Shown here: piece by piece, positions 11,329 to 19,790 of the stretch
Layout of the letters: each line of letters starts with the position of its first letter
How positions within the stretch are numbered: the stretch's first letter is position 1
DNA from: Desulfobacterales bacterium
GTDB taxonomy: Bacteria > Desulfobacterota > Desulfobacteria > Desulfobacterales > JARGFK01
Assembly: GCA_029211065.1 (NCBI GenBank)
Contig: JARGFK010000002.1
Span: 39,630 to 103,629, forward strand
Reading direction: 5' to 3'
Length of the DNA: 64,000 bases
Translations under genes and position numbers: made by a program
Notes under the pieces: model-generated
The model's input: the letters and a program-made list of their open reading frames with translations, nothing else
Told to the model about the DNA's origin: nothing
The model's database searches: none

Positions 11329-13455
11329 ATGATAAGAACGGATGTTTCAAAAACGCCGGCTTTGAATTCTGAAATTAAAAACATGGAAACAAAGGAATTA
11401 AACCCGGAACAGCTACAGGCGATTCAGGTTAATAAAAGGGCCGTATTAATCGTTGCAGGACCGGGCACCGGCAAAACCCTCACCCTTACGCACCGCATCG
11501 TTCATCTGATGAAAACCCAAAAAGTTTTACCTGAAAACATTCTGGCGGTCACATTCACCAACAAGGCGGCCCAGGAAATGCACGAGAGAATAGCGGTATT
11601 GAATAGCGCCGCTTCTAAGATGCCCCTGATAACGACGTTTCATGGGCTCTGTTATAAAATTTTAAGCGAGCTGAACGGACCCTGTGTAGACGGCTCGGCC
11701 ACCGCCTCCTCCCATACCATCATCGATGAATCCGGGCAGGTGTTTTATTTCAACGCAGACGTCGACCTCTTTAAGGGTCAGGGGGGAAAGGTTTCCGCGA
11801 ATCCCGCAAGGGGATTGGAATATATACGGCTTGCCAAACAGGTATTAATGGAGCCGGACGACATTGGGGGCGTGGACGCGCCTGGTTTCGACACCGGCCT
11901 TGGGGTTGACGCGTTGTCCGGGCTTTACGGTCTATACCAGCAGTTGTTATCTCACCAGCGCCTCTATGACTTTGAAGATCTGATTCTTAAAGCCGTTAAA
12001 AGATTGGAATCCGATCCGGTGGCCCGAAAAATATATCAGGATAGATTCCTATTTATCTTTGTTGACGAGTTTCAGGATATTAATCTGGGTCAGCACCGCC
12101 TGTTGCAACTCTTATCACATCCCGCCACCCAATTATGTGTTATCGGTGATCCGGACCAATCCATATATGGCTTCAGGGGATCCGATGTAAAATATTTTCA
12201 TGGGTTTATTTCCGATTTTGCCGATACCGAGGTCATCAAACTGACGCGAAACTACCGCTCAACCCGGACAATCGTCGACGCAGCCCAACAGATCATCGTG
12301 CGCCACCCTGCCGGGACGAAGCGTGATTCGGATCGGTTTGCCCCTCTTTTGACGGATGAATCTTGCAGGCGAAATTATTCAACAAAAGAGGGATTTAAGA
12401 CCATTGTGACAATAGCGACCGCAACCGAACGGGCCGAAGCAGTCGCCGTGGGCAAGATCATTGAAACCATGATCGGCGGCACCGGATTTCACTTTATCGA
12501 TTTTAACACCCCAAAAACGGAAACGACTGAAAGGGACCGAAGCTTTTCCGATTTTGCAGTCTTGTATCGAACCGGGAGCCAGGGGAAAATATTTTCGGAC
12601 GTTTTCAGCGCGGCAGGCATACCGCACCAGCTCGTCCATCGGGGCAGCGCATATGCCGATAAGAAGGTTTGCGAGACCCTCTCTTTATTGAGGATCTTGG
12701 CCAAAGCGGGTTCCTTGCTGGATATGGAACGGCTAAAAAACATCATATCTCCCAGGTTAACCCCGGGAATTTTGAATACGTTCAGCAAGTGGTCGTTTGA
12801 GAACAAAACGAACCTGCACGAATCCCTTAACAATGTACGCCGTTTTCCGATTTCCGGCATGAGCAAAAAAGACCAGAAGCAGTTGAATCGATTTTTAGAT
12901 CGCCTCGATCAATTACGGCAGGAAACAGAGAACATGACCGTCCGGGAAACCATACGCCATATCTTCGAACAAAACCGTCCGGATCCGGATGCTCAAAAAA
13001 AAGAACAATCAATTTTGGCTTTACGCAGGCTCATGGTCCTTTCAGAAAACTACGGCCGGCGGCTTATGGACTTTATCACCGCCCTGGCGCTGCAAACCGA
13101 TACCGACACGTATTTGCCTCAGTCGGAAAGGGTTGCCCTGATGACAATGCATGCCGCCAAAGGACTGGAGTTTCCGGTGGTTTTTATTTGCGGTTGTGAG
13201 AACGGATATATCCCCCTGCGCCGGGCCGGGAAAGCCCAAACGGATATCGCCGAAGAAAGAAGGCTTTTTTACGTGGCCATGACCCGGGCGAAAGAAAGGC
13301 TTTTTTTTACCCATGCCAGAAAGCGTCGGATTTATGGTAAAAATGAAATACGAACGGTATCGCCCTTTGTCGAACAGATCGATTCCGCCCTGAAAGAGGC
13401 ACAGGCGTCCTTTGATCAAAAGAAAAAAGCCCAGCGCCAGCTGGAACTTTTCTGA
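11329..13455 (+). CDS. UvrD/Rep-type superfamily 1 DNA helicase
   Basis: An ATP-dependent 3'-5' DNA helicase of the UvrD/PcrA/Rep family, 708 residues. Walker A is GPGTGKT at about 44-50, motif Ia is AVTFTNKAAQEM, motif II is VDEFQDIN, motif III is IGDPDQSIYGFRG, motif IV is LTRNYRS, motif V is MTMHAAKGLEFPVVFICG and motif VI is RRLFYVAMTRAKERLFF. It ends in QLELF (704-708), a close match to the bacterial beta-clamp-binding consensus. Starts at 11329 or at the ATG at 11383 are possible. The frame is continuous with the EndoQ-like gene apart from one TAA, so the two probably work together, with the helicase unwinding from the nuclease-made nick. That role is inferred. Confidence 0.93.
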   Translation: MIRTDVSKTPALNSEIKNMETKELNPEQLQAIQVNKRAVLIVAGPGTGKTLTLTHRIVHLMKTQKVLPENILAVTFTNKAAQEMHERIAVLNSAASKMPLITTFHGLCYKILSELNGPCVDGSATASSHTIIDESGQVFYFNADVDLFKGQGGKVSANPARGLEYIRLAKQVLMEPDDIGGVDAPGFDTGLGVDALSGLYGLYQQLLSHQRLYDFEDLILKAVKRLESDPVARKIYQDRFLFIFVDEFQDINLGQHRLLQLLSHPATQLCVIGDPDQSIYGFRGSDVKYFHGFISDFADTEVIKLTRNYRSTRTIVDAAQQIIVRHPAGTKRDSDRFAPLLTDESCRRNYSTKEGFKTIVTIATATERAEAVAVGKIIETMIGGTGFHFIDFNTPKTETTERDRSFSDFAVLYRTGSQGKIFSDVFSAAGIPHQLVHRGSAYADKKVCETLSLLRILAKAGSLLDMERLKNIISPRLTPGILNTFSKWSFENKTNLHESLNNVRRFPISGMSKKDQKQLNRFLDRLDQLRQETENMTVRETIRHIFEQNRPDPDAQKKEQSILALRRLMVLSENYGRRLMDFITALALQTDTDTYLPQSERVALMTMHAAKGLEFPVVFICGCENGYIPLRRAGKAQTDIAEERRLFYVAMTRAKERLFFTHARKRRIYGKNEIRTVSPFVEQIDSALKEAQASFDQKKKAQRQLELF

Positions 13456-13483
13456 TACATCATACGATAACCTGTTTTGGAGT

Positions 13484-14401
13484 TTATGCTTTAGCGCCTT
13501 CGAAAAAACGGGGCGATACCTTTTTTCGCCCGGTCGTCCGCATATACGTTTCATCGGGATATCCCAGGGCAATCACGGAATAGATTTTTTCGTTTTCAGG
13601 TATATTCATAAAGCGAGCGATGGAGGGATCGTTTTTCAGTTCGGCAACGGCAAATCCGATCAGGCAGGTTCCCAGCCCCATGCTGTGGGCGCCCAGCAGT
13701 ATATTCTGGGTCGCCAGAAGGGCGTCTTCCATGGGACAGGAGGCGCCCGGTCCGGAACCCACCAGTATGGCCGCCGGCGCCCCGTGAAACAGAGGGTCGC
13801 GGCCGGTTTTTTCCCATTCTTCCAGCGCTTCTTTCACCGAGCGGTAATATTCCCGGTAATAATGATCCAGGTCGGTTTTTCCCGCCAGCTTCAGCAGCCG
13901 GCGCAGCCAGGTTCTTTGGGCCATTTGATTCATGCGCCGGAAAAATCCGGCGATGCGAAGACTAACATCCATAACGGCGGAACGGGTCGGTAAAACGGCA
14001 AATGTCCATTTCTGGCTGTTGGTCCCGGACGGGGCGGTGATGCCGACTTTAACCAGATCTTCCAGCACGGGGCGGTCTATCGGCCGGTCGAGATAATTCC
14101 GGCAGGAGCGGCGCGAGCGCATCAGCCTCACCAGACCGGCGGTATCAAACGCTCCGTGGGGCAGCCAGCGATCTTCAGCGGGAAACGTTTTAAAACGGGA
14201 TACGTTCTCATCCATAGCGGTTACTTTAACGGCATCTGCGGGACAAACCGCCGCGCAGTGACCGCAGGAGAGCGACTGGTCGCCGCTGACAACCGCTTTA
14301 TCCGCCGCCATGGTAATCGTCTGGGAGGGGCACACCCGCACACACGCCCCACAGCCGACACAGAGATCCGCGTCAATTCGTGTATATACGGTTCGGTCCA
14401 T
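13484..14401 (-). CDS. Ferredoxin-nitroreductase fusion protein
   Basis: An FMN-dependent nitroreductase domain behind a two-cluster ferredoxin domain, 305 residues from the ATG at 14401. The first part has CVGCGACVRVCP and CGHCAAVCP, two 4Fe-4S binding motifs. The second part begins near LVRLMRSRRSCRNYLDRPI, the nitroreductase FMN-binding signature, and continues with APSGTNSQKWTF and GLGTCLIGFA. A TTG four codons upstream is possible, but GAGG sits at good distance from the ATG. Such proteins are common in anaerobes and may reduce nitro compounds or other acceptors with low-potential electrons. The real substrate is unknown. It converges on the helicase gene with 28 bp between the stops. 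Confidence 0.9.
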   Translation of the reverse strand: MDRTVYTRIDADLCVGCGACVRVCPSQTITMAADKAVVSGDQSLSCGHCAAVCPADAVKVTAMDENVSRFKTFPAEDRWLPHGAFDTAGLVRLMRSRRSCRNYLDRPIDRPVLEDLVKVGITAPSGTNSQKWTFAVLPTRSAVMDVSLRIAGFFRRMNQMAQRTWLRRLLKLAGKTDLDHYYREYYRSVKEALEEWEKTGRDPLFHGAPAAILVGSGPGASCPMEDALLATQNILLGAHSMGLGTCLIGFAVAELKNDPSIARFMNIPENEKIYSVIALGYPDETYMRTTGRKKVSPRFFEGAKA

Positions 14402-14446
14402 CACGATCCTCAAGTTTTGAAAAGTTAATAGAACCTATCTCATAAT

Positions 14447-14474
14447 CCGCCCGCAGAGAGCGCATTTCGGGCGG
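14447..14474. repeat. GC-rich inverted repeat
   Basis: A 7-bp perfect inverted repeat, CCGCCCG (14447-14453) and CGGGCGG (14468-14474) with a 14-nt loop, lies just past the stop of the leftward gene at 14491-15171. It could act as a transcription terminator but has no obvious T-run. Confidence 0.35.
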
Positions 14475-14490
14475 GGATAAACTCATGAAA

Positions 14491-15171
14491 TCAAGCCGGG
14501 AACAGATAATTAAGCGAACATAAATCCGTATCGATTTCCGTGGACAGCAGTTGCGAAAGTGAATGGAAGATGCAGATGGCGTTTCTGTCCGCGTCGCTCT
14601 GGTGAAGCCCCCGGATTCTTTCCAGCAGTCCGGTGTTTAAGTTTTGAATCGTTTCGTAATGATTCTGCAGTTTTTTCAGATCCAGATCAACGACCCGTTT
14701 GCTTTTATGTATGAAATATTGTCTAAGAAGATACAGCGAAACTGCGCGAACGGTCGTTTCCTCAACCGATGAAAACGGCAAATGAAAACGCGCCATCGGT
14801 CGGAAGAGCGCCATTATCGGGCAGCTGCTGGCGGCCATGATGAGTCCCAGCAAAGAGGAAAGCCCTTCCATCAGGGACGTATTTTTAAGATAGATTCTTT
14901 CCGGCGTTACGCATCGGACCGCGCAGGTTTCATAAGAGAGCGTGTTTTTAAAAGAATCCACCACCGAGGCAATGTTCAGTGCAATGGGACAGTGGGGGTG
15001 TTTTTCTTTTTGGAGCGGACAGCAGGGGCACGGCTTGAAATCCAGCCGCGTCCAGCCCGGCGCATTCGTTGGATCCGGCGCTGCAATGATCAGCGTGTCG
15101 GCATCCAGATCGGCATGAAAGTGTTTACTGTCGCCGGATTCAAAGCAAAACTCGTATGAGATTCTGTACAT
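14491..15171 (-). CDS. Conserved hypothetical protein (DUF6901-like)
   Basis: A 226-residue soluble protein with no signal peptide or membrane segment. It starts with a beta-strand-rich front (MYRISYEFCFESGDSKHFHADLD), then a Cys-rich patch CPCCPLQKEKHPHCPIA that could bind a metal, then a helical part with ASSCPIMALFRPMARFHLPFSSVEETTVRAVS. The CPIMxxFRPMARFHLPF block is reminiscent of the DUF6901 family found in sulfate reducers; that name is from memory and not certain. It is a single gene with its own spacers on both sides, and gives no context hint of function. The six Cys in the first half are the most useful clue. Confidence 0.7.
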   Translation of the reverse strand: MYRISYEFCFESGDSKHFHADLDADTLIIAAPDPTNAPGWTRLDFKPCPCCPLQKEKHPHCPIALNIASVVDSFKNTLSYETCAVRCVTPERIYLKNTSLMEGLSSLLGLIMAASSCPIMALFRPMARFHLPFSSVEETTVRAVSLYLLRQYFIHKSKRVVDLDLKKLQNHYETIQNLNTGLLERIRGLHQSDADRNAICIFHSLSQLLSTEIDTDLCSLNYLFPA

Positions 15172-15402
15172 GGTATTTCGTTTTTAAGCTTTCGTTAAAG
15201 CAAATCGGATATATCCGAAATTAAAGGAAGCGAATAAACAAAAGCAAAAAACCACAAGTCGACTGGTATTACAAGCAAGATTTTAGGGCGTGGTACCCAT
15301 GGTGTCGGATGGTTCGCCCGGCGAGAGGCGTCAAACCCCATGCACCGGCCGGTGATTACCGGCCCGGCTGCGAGGGGAAAGGATGGAAGTCCGGAGGATC
15401 CA

Positions 15403-16269
15403 GTGAGCTTTATGTTTGAAAATCTAAAGGAAGAAGAGGCCCGGACGTATGCCGTGGTGTTGTCCGCCGCCGGAATTGAATTTGATTTTATCAGGGGGTC
15501 CAGGGGCTGGAACCTTCGGGTCGATTCCGAAGATTACGAGCGCGCCTGCAAGGCGATCACATCGTATCTGTCGGAAAATGAGGGTCATCACCAGAAAGCG
15601 ACAGCCCCCCCGGAGGCACATCAAAAAACAATGGCCGGCGTGTGGGCCGCGCTGCTGCTGCTGCTGGTTCATATCTTTATAACACAGACGGTCGGTGACC
15701 GGGCGTTTATCGTCCGGTACGGCGCCTCTGCCCAAGACATTATAAACGGCCAGTATTACCGGGCCGTGACGGCCCTGATGCTGCACCTCGACAGCGTTCA
15801 TTTAACAGGAAACATGGTGGGCATCGCCCTGTTTGGAACGGCCGTTTGCGCTGTGACCGGGTGGGGCGTGGGGGGGCTGATAATCCTCATGAGCGGCGCT
15901 GCGGGCAATTTATTGACAGCGGTATTTTTTCAAACAGACCATCTGTCCATCGGGGCTTCCACGGCCGTATTTGGCGCCGTGGGATTTCTGGCGACAGCGC
16001 AGTTTCTGAAACGGTACCGTGCGCCGGGGCGTCGAATCAGGGCCTGGGTTCCGCTGGGCGGCGGTCTTGCTCTTTTGGGTATATTGGGGACGGCGCCGCA
16101 TGCGGATCTGGCGGCGCACCTGTTTGGTTTTGGAAGCGGGTTGGTGTCAGGTTTTTTTTATGGCTATTTTCCTAAGCGGCCGGCGTCAACGCCTTATCAA
16201 ATCGTCTGCTTGTTGATTGCTTCCGGAGTGCTGACGGTCTGCTGGTGGGCGGGTGCCGGCGGACGCTGA
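15403..16269 (+). CDS. Rhomboid family intramembrane serine protease
   Basis: A membrane protease of the rhomboid family, which cuts substrates within or beside the bilayer. The first 80 residues are a small cytosolic domain (EEARTYAVVLSAAGIEFDF), resembling the DUF2007-type domain found before some bacterial rhomboids. About six membrane helices follow. The family signatures are present: HLTGN in the first loop, the nucleophile in GASTAVFG, and the catalytic His in AHLFGFGSG. The GTG at 15403 is chosen because GGAGG lies 5 nt upstream; an in-frame ATG at 15340 has no such site and ATG 15412 would also give a full domain. No neighbouring substrate gene is evident. Confidence 0.88.
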   Translation: MSFMFENLKEEEARTYAVVLSAAGIEFDFIRGSRGWNLRVDSEDYERACKAITSYLSENEGHHQKATAPPEAHQKTMAGVWAALLLLLVHIFITQTVGDRAFIVRYGASAQDIINGQYYRAVTALMLHLDSVHLTGNMVGIALFGTAVCAVTGWGVGGLIILMSGAAGNLLTAVFFQTDHLSIGASTAVFGAVGFLATAQFLKRYRAPGRRIRAWVPLGGGLALLGILGTAPHADLAAHLFGFGSGLVSGFFYGYFPKRPASTPYQIVCLLIASGVLTVCWWAGAGGR

Positions 16270-16343
16270 TTGAACCGCAATAGCAAGCGAATATAAAAAT
16301 TAGATTAATAGTCCTTACGGTCGAATTCCGCCTCAGCGGGACT

Positions 16344-16376
16344 GTCCCGCCATTGCGGGACTGCAGGGTTCTTCAA
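16344..16376 (+). repeat. Dispersed hairpin repeat, copy 1
   Basis: GTCCCGC (16344-16350), loop CATT, GCGGGAC (16355-16361), then TGCAGGGTTCTTCAA. The right flank matches copy 3 (53292-53324) in 14 of 15 bases. A related GAACCGCAA stretch lies further left at 16273-16281, where the left half seems separated from the hairpin. Confidence 0.7.
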
Positions 16377-16512
16377 AAAAAGCCTGCTGATCGGCGGGAC
16401 CAAGCAGAACAACCCATGTGAAATGCCTGTCGGCGCGCAAGCTTAGACCCTTTAGGGTGAACGGGTCTCTTTTGACAATTTGGGCATTCACAGCGATAAG
16501 CCCAAAAAACCG

Positions 16513-16986
16513 TTATTCTATTTCATAGCGAATATCGATTTTTAGATCTTTTCGCAGGGAATGATATACCGAACAGTAGGTATCACGGGACAGCGCGATG
16601 GAGCGCTCTATTTTTTGGGGTGTGATGTCTTTTCCGCAGACGTGGATCATGAGTGTGATGTCGGTATAATATTGGGGCGGCGTTAATTTTCGAATCCCTT
16701 CAACATCAACGCGAAAAGAGGCCACGGTACAGCGCATTTTTCGTAATATGGTCACCACGTCGATGGCCAGGCAGCCCGCAACGCTCAGCAGAAGCGTTTC
16801 CGTGGGCGAACAGCCCTCTTCATACTTGGGATCATATTCCACCTCATAGCCCCGCTGGGTCGTACCGATAAAATAGAGATCCCTTTCAAGGGTGAGGGAT
16901 CCTTTGTTGACCGGCAGAATTTTTTTCTTGTATCCGCTCATGTCTTTTGCCGTAACAGTCTCGGGTCGATCTTTTTTCCGGGTCAT
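16513..16986 (-). CDS. OsmC family peroxiredoxin-like protein
   Basis: A 157-residue OsmC/Ohr-fold protein. Family members reduce organic hydroperoxides or handle sulfane sulfur with two cysteines. The expected pair is present: Cys72 in SVAGCLAID and Cys138 in DTYCSVYHS, with the SPTETLLLS loop just before the first. AGGAGC sits upstream of the ATG, supporting this start, which gives a longer than usual basic N-terminus (an inner ATG begins MSGYKKK). It stands alone on the minus strand. Whether it acts on peroxides or another thiol substrate cannot be told. Confidence 0.9.
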   Translation of the reverse strand: MTRKKDRPETVTAKDMSGYKKKILPVNKGSLTLERDLYFIGTTQRGYEVEYDPKYEEGCSPTETLLLSVAGCLAIDVVTILRKMRCTVASFRVDVEGIRKLTPPQYYTDITLMIHVCGKDITPQKIERSIALSRDTYCSVYHSLRKDLKIDIRYEIE

Positions 16987-17348
16987 TTGATGCTCCTGAG
17001 GTTTATTTCAAACGGCTGCTCGTGTTTGAAAGATTATTTTCAAATTCTGTCGATGTCGTCAGCGTGAATAACAGTGACCATTATATCACCCTCAGCCCCT
17101 ATCCGCAATAGCGGGCGACGGCGAGCAAGGTCGCCTGCAGCGCATGGACTTCCGGATCTTATTGTTGCACGGCAGAAGCAGCCCTATGTTGACAGGTTGT
17201 ACCGCCAGGATTTATATTGTAATTGAAACGGCGAAAATTGGAAAAAGCTTGGCGGCGGGCACAGAATACCCCCGGGCAGGGTTCAGTTTTCAATCGGCGA
17301 CACCCGGGTTGTTAGAATGCGCGGGCAGCGCCCAAGGCGGTCAAAAAA
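16987..17348. other. 362-bp divergent spacer, no gene recognised
   Basis: The spacer lies between the leftward osmC-like gene and the rightward protease gene, so both promoters should be here. A short open frame at 17144-17368 overlaps the protease start and has no family features. Nothing else is identifiable. Confidence 0.45.
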
Positions 17349-18824
17349 ATGAATGTAAAAAACAATAACGGCTGGATGGTCTGCGTCGGTATACTTTTAT
17401 TTCTGTTCGGTTGTGCGGATTTTACCATAAAGCGCGGACAGGCGTCAGCGGATCTGATCGGGCTGGTTCAAAAAGTTCAGCCCGCGGTCGTCACTGTCGT
17501 TACCTACGATATAAACGGCGTCGCAGCAGACCTGGGCAGTGCTTTCTTTATGGATGCAAAGGGCCACCTGATTACCAACTATCATGTGCTCAAAGGCGCC
17601 TACAGTGCCGAAGTAAAGACCCGTGACGGCAGAAAATATTCCATCGAATCGGTTGTTGCCGAAAACGAAGAGGCGGATATTATCAAGGTCAAAGTCTCAA
17701 TCGGCGAAAAAGAATTTCACTGGGTAAAGCTCACGGAACAGGAACCGGTTATCGGAGAACGGATCCTGGTTGTGGGCAGCCCGTTGGGCCTTGAGCAGAC
17801 CGTCAGTGAAGGGATTGAGTCGGCGGTTCGGGATCTGCCGCTCGTGGGAAAGGTATTTCAGCTGTCAGCTCCGATTTCACCGGGTTCGAGCGGCGGACCG
17901 GTTGTGAACATGAAGGGCAAGGTGGTCGGGGTGGTTTCATTTCAAGCAATGATGGGGCAAAATTTAAATTTTGCAGTGGCCAGCCAGGGGGTCCTTAATT
18001 TAAAGAATACGGACAAGGCCCAGTCCCTATCGGAATGGACCTATGACACCGGCCGCAAGACCCCACGGCTTGCCGAGGAACTGTGTAAAAAGGGCTTTAA
18101 CTTTTCTATCCGGGGGGAGTTCAAAGAAGCGCTCAATTATTATAAGGAAGCCGCTGAAAAAAGCCCGGGAGATGCCCTGGCCTGGTATGGCCTCGGAAGC
18201 TGTTATGTGGGGCTGGACAACCCCGAAGCGGCCATCGCAGCTTTCCTGCAGGCGGTTCGGGTAGACCCGCAGAACCCAACCCCCTACTATAACCTGGGCC
18301 GCTTCTACAGCTCGCTGGAACGTTACGACGAGGCCATTTCGTTTTATAAAAAAGCCGTTGAAGTGGATCCGGATCACGCCATGTCGTACTTTGATTTGGG
18401 AATCATATACAGCAAACAGGAAGCGTTTGGTGCGGGCGAACAGGCGTTTAAAGAGGTTCTGCGGATAGAACCGTGGCATGCGCTTTCATACTATTTTATC
18501 GGGCTGGGCTACAGCGAACGCGGCCGCTATGACGCCGCCGTACAGGCCTATCAACAGGCCCTTAAGATCGATCCGGAGTCGCTGCCGACGCTGTATCGGC
18601 TCGGCATTGCGTTTGGGAAACTCGGTAATGTTGCCGATGAAATTGCCTCCTATACGGCGGCCATACGGATTGATCCGGATTATGCGCCGCCCCATTTTAA
18701 CATGGGGATTATCTATTTAAAAAATGGCGATAAGGCCGCCGCGCTCGGGGAATATAAGATTTTAAAGGGCCTGAATGCGGAGATGGCGGATATGCTGTTT
18801 GGTAATATTTACCGGAGTCCATGA
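17349..18824 (+). CDS. Trypsin-like serine protease-TPR lipoprotein
   Basis: A 491-residue exported lipoprotein. The signal peptide ends in the lipobox LFGC with Cys22. A DegP-like chymotrypsin-fold protease domain follows with the triad His79 (TNYHVL), Asp110 (EEADII) and Ser181 (SPGSSGGPV). No PDZ domain follows; instead residues about 230-480 form some seven tetratricopeptide repeats (AWYGLGSCYVGLDNPEAAIAAFLQAVRVDP and similar units). The combination suggests an envelope protease that recognises or scaffolds protein partners through the TPRs. The truncated ABC ATPase gene starts 6 bp downstream, so the cluster is likely cotranscribed. The target is unknown. Confidence 0.92.
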   Translation: MNVKNNNGWMVCVGILLFLFGCADFTIKRGQASADLIGLVQKVQPAVVTVVTYDINGVAADLGSAFFMDAKGHLITNYHVLKGAYSAEVKTRDGRKYSIESVVAENEEADIIKVKVSIGEKEFHWVKLTEQEPVIGERILVVGSPLGLEQTVSEGIESAVRDLPLVGKVFQLSAPISPGSSGGPVVNMKGKVVGVVSFQAMMGQNLNFAVASQGVLNLKNTDKAQSLSEWTYDTGRKTPRLAEELCKKGFNFSIRGEFKEALNYYKEAAEKSPGDALAWYGLGSCYVGLDNPEAAIAAFLQAVRVDPQNPTPYYNLGRFYSSLERYDEAISFYKKAVEVDPDHAMSYFDLGIIYSKQEAFGAGEQAFKEVLRIEPWHALSYYFIGLGYSERGRYDAAVQAYQQALKIDPESLPTLYRLGIAFGKLGNVADEIASYTAAIRIDPDYAPPHFNMGIIYLKNGDKAAALGEYKILKGLNAEMADMLFGNIYRSP

Positions 18825-18830
18825 TACCCG

Positions 18831-19400
18831 ATGATCGTGCGCAGCGAAACAGCGGAAACCCCCGCCGACGTCCCCCTGATTGAGGTCAGCGGCCTGATCA
18901 AGCAATTCGGCAATATAGCGGCCGTTGACGATATCCGGTTTTCCGTTCAAAGGGGAGAAATACTGGGGTTGCTCGGACCGAACGGGGCTGGAAAAACAAC
19001 CACCATTCAACTCCTGCTGGGGGTAACCACGCCCACATCCGGGCAGATTCTCATTTTTGGCCTGGATCTGAACCGGGATCGCAGGCGCATCCTGCAGCGG
19101 GTAAATTTTTCTTCAACCTATACAAATCTGCCCACCAATCTGACGGTATGGGAAAATCCGAATGTCTTTGCAAAGTGCTACGGTCTCAGAAAACCGGAGC
19201 GCAAGATCAAGGAGCTGCTGGAGCTTTTCAGCATCCAGAACACGCTCCGTACGCGGACCGGACAACTGTCCACCGGCCAGATGACAAGGCTGAACCTTGC
19301 CAAAGCCCTTATCAACGATCCTGAAATTATCTTTCTGGACGAGCCCACGGCCGGTCTGGACCTATATGGAATAAATTCATCGAAACAAAGGGAGTATAAA
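18831..19400 (+). pseudogene. Truncated ABC transporter ATP-binding protein
   Basis: The first 190 codons of an open frame that runs to 19790 are an ABC-2-type ATP-binding domain. Walker A is GPNGAGKTT at 49-57, the signature is LSTGQ at 146-150, Walker B is EIIFLDE at 165-171 and the D-loop is AGLD. The family sequence stops directly after the D-loop, so the H-switch His and the last third of the domain are missing. From about 19365 the frame reads unrelated sequence and then enters the next gene. A deletion joining two genes is the simplest reading. It is unlikely to be a working ATPase, though the joined frame remains open. Confidence 0.75.
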
Positions 19401-19790
19401 ATGACAGCACAGCAGGGTGACAGAACACCGCCCATGACGCTCCGGCAAGCCGTCATGGCGTTTTCTCAAAGCGAAAAAATAAAAGCCGGTCTGATCTGGG
19501 TTTCCCAGGCCGTCAACCAAAGCGTCACCCTGCCGGATCTTGAAAAAAAAGGAGCGGCCGGCGTGATCCGGTCGACGCTGGCGATGATCTATCACGAGCT
19601 GCACCTTGCCGGGAAATTGGGCGGCGGGGATTCCTGGCGCGAAATTGAAAAGCATTTGGATATGGCCCTGGTGATGATTGATTCACAGGTCCTGCCGGAA
19701 GCGACTTTTCATCTGACACGGGCGCTCAGCCGGGTGACCACCATCGGCCAGCGCGCCATGACGGTGTTAAAACAGCAGGGACTGATCTGA
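19401..19790 (+). CDS. Hypothetical protein, read in frame with truncated ABC ATPase
   Basis: A 129-residue helical protein (MTAQQGDRTPPMTLRQAV onward) without recognised family. It has its own ribosome binding site, AAGGGAG ending at 19394, six bases before the ATG, so it is best treated as a separate gene even though the upstream truncated ABC frame runs into it. The conserved-looking middle (RSTLAMIYHELHLAGKL) and two amphipathic helices suggest a small cytosolic adaptor-type protein. Its stop codon overlaps the start of the next gene (TGATG), which indicates translational coupling to the YprB-like nuclease. Confidence 0.6.
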   Translation: MTAQQGDRTPPMTLRQAVMAFSQSEKIKAGLIWVSQAVNQSVTLPDLEKKGAAGVIRSTLAMIYHELHLAGKLGGGDSWREIEKHLDMALVMIDSQVLPEATFHLTRALSRVTTIGQRAMTVLKQQGLI

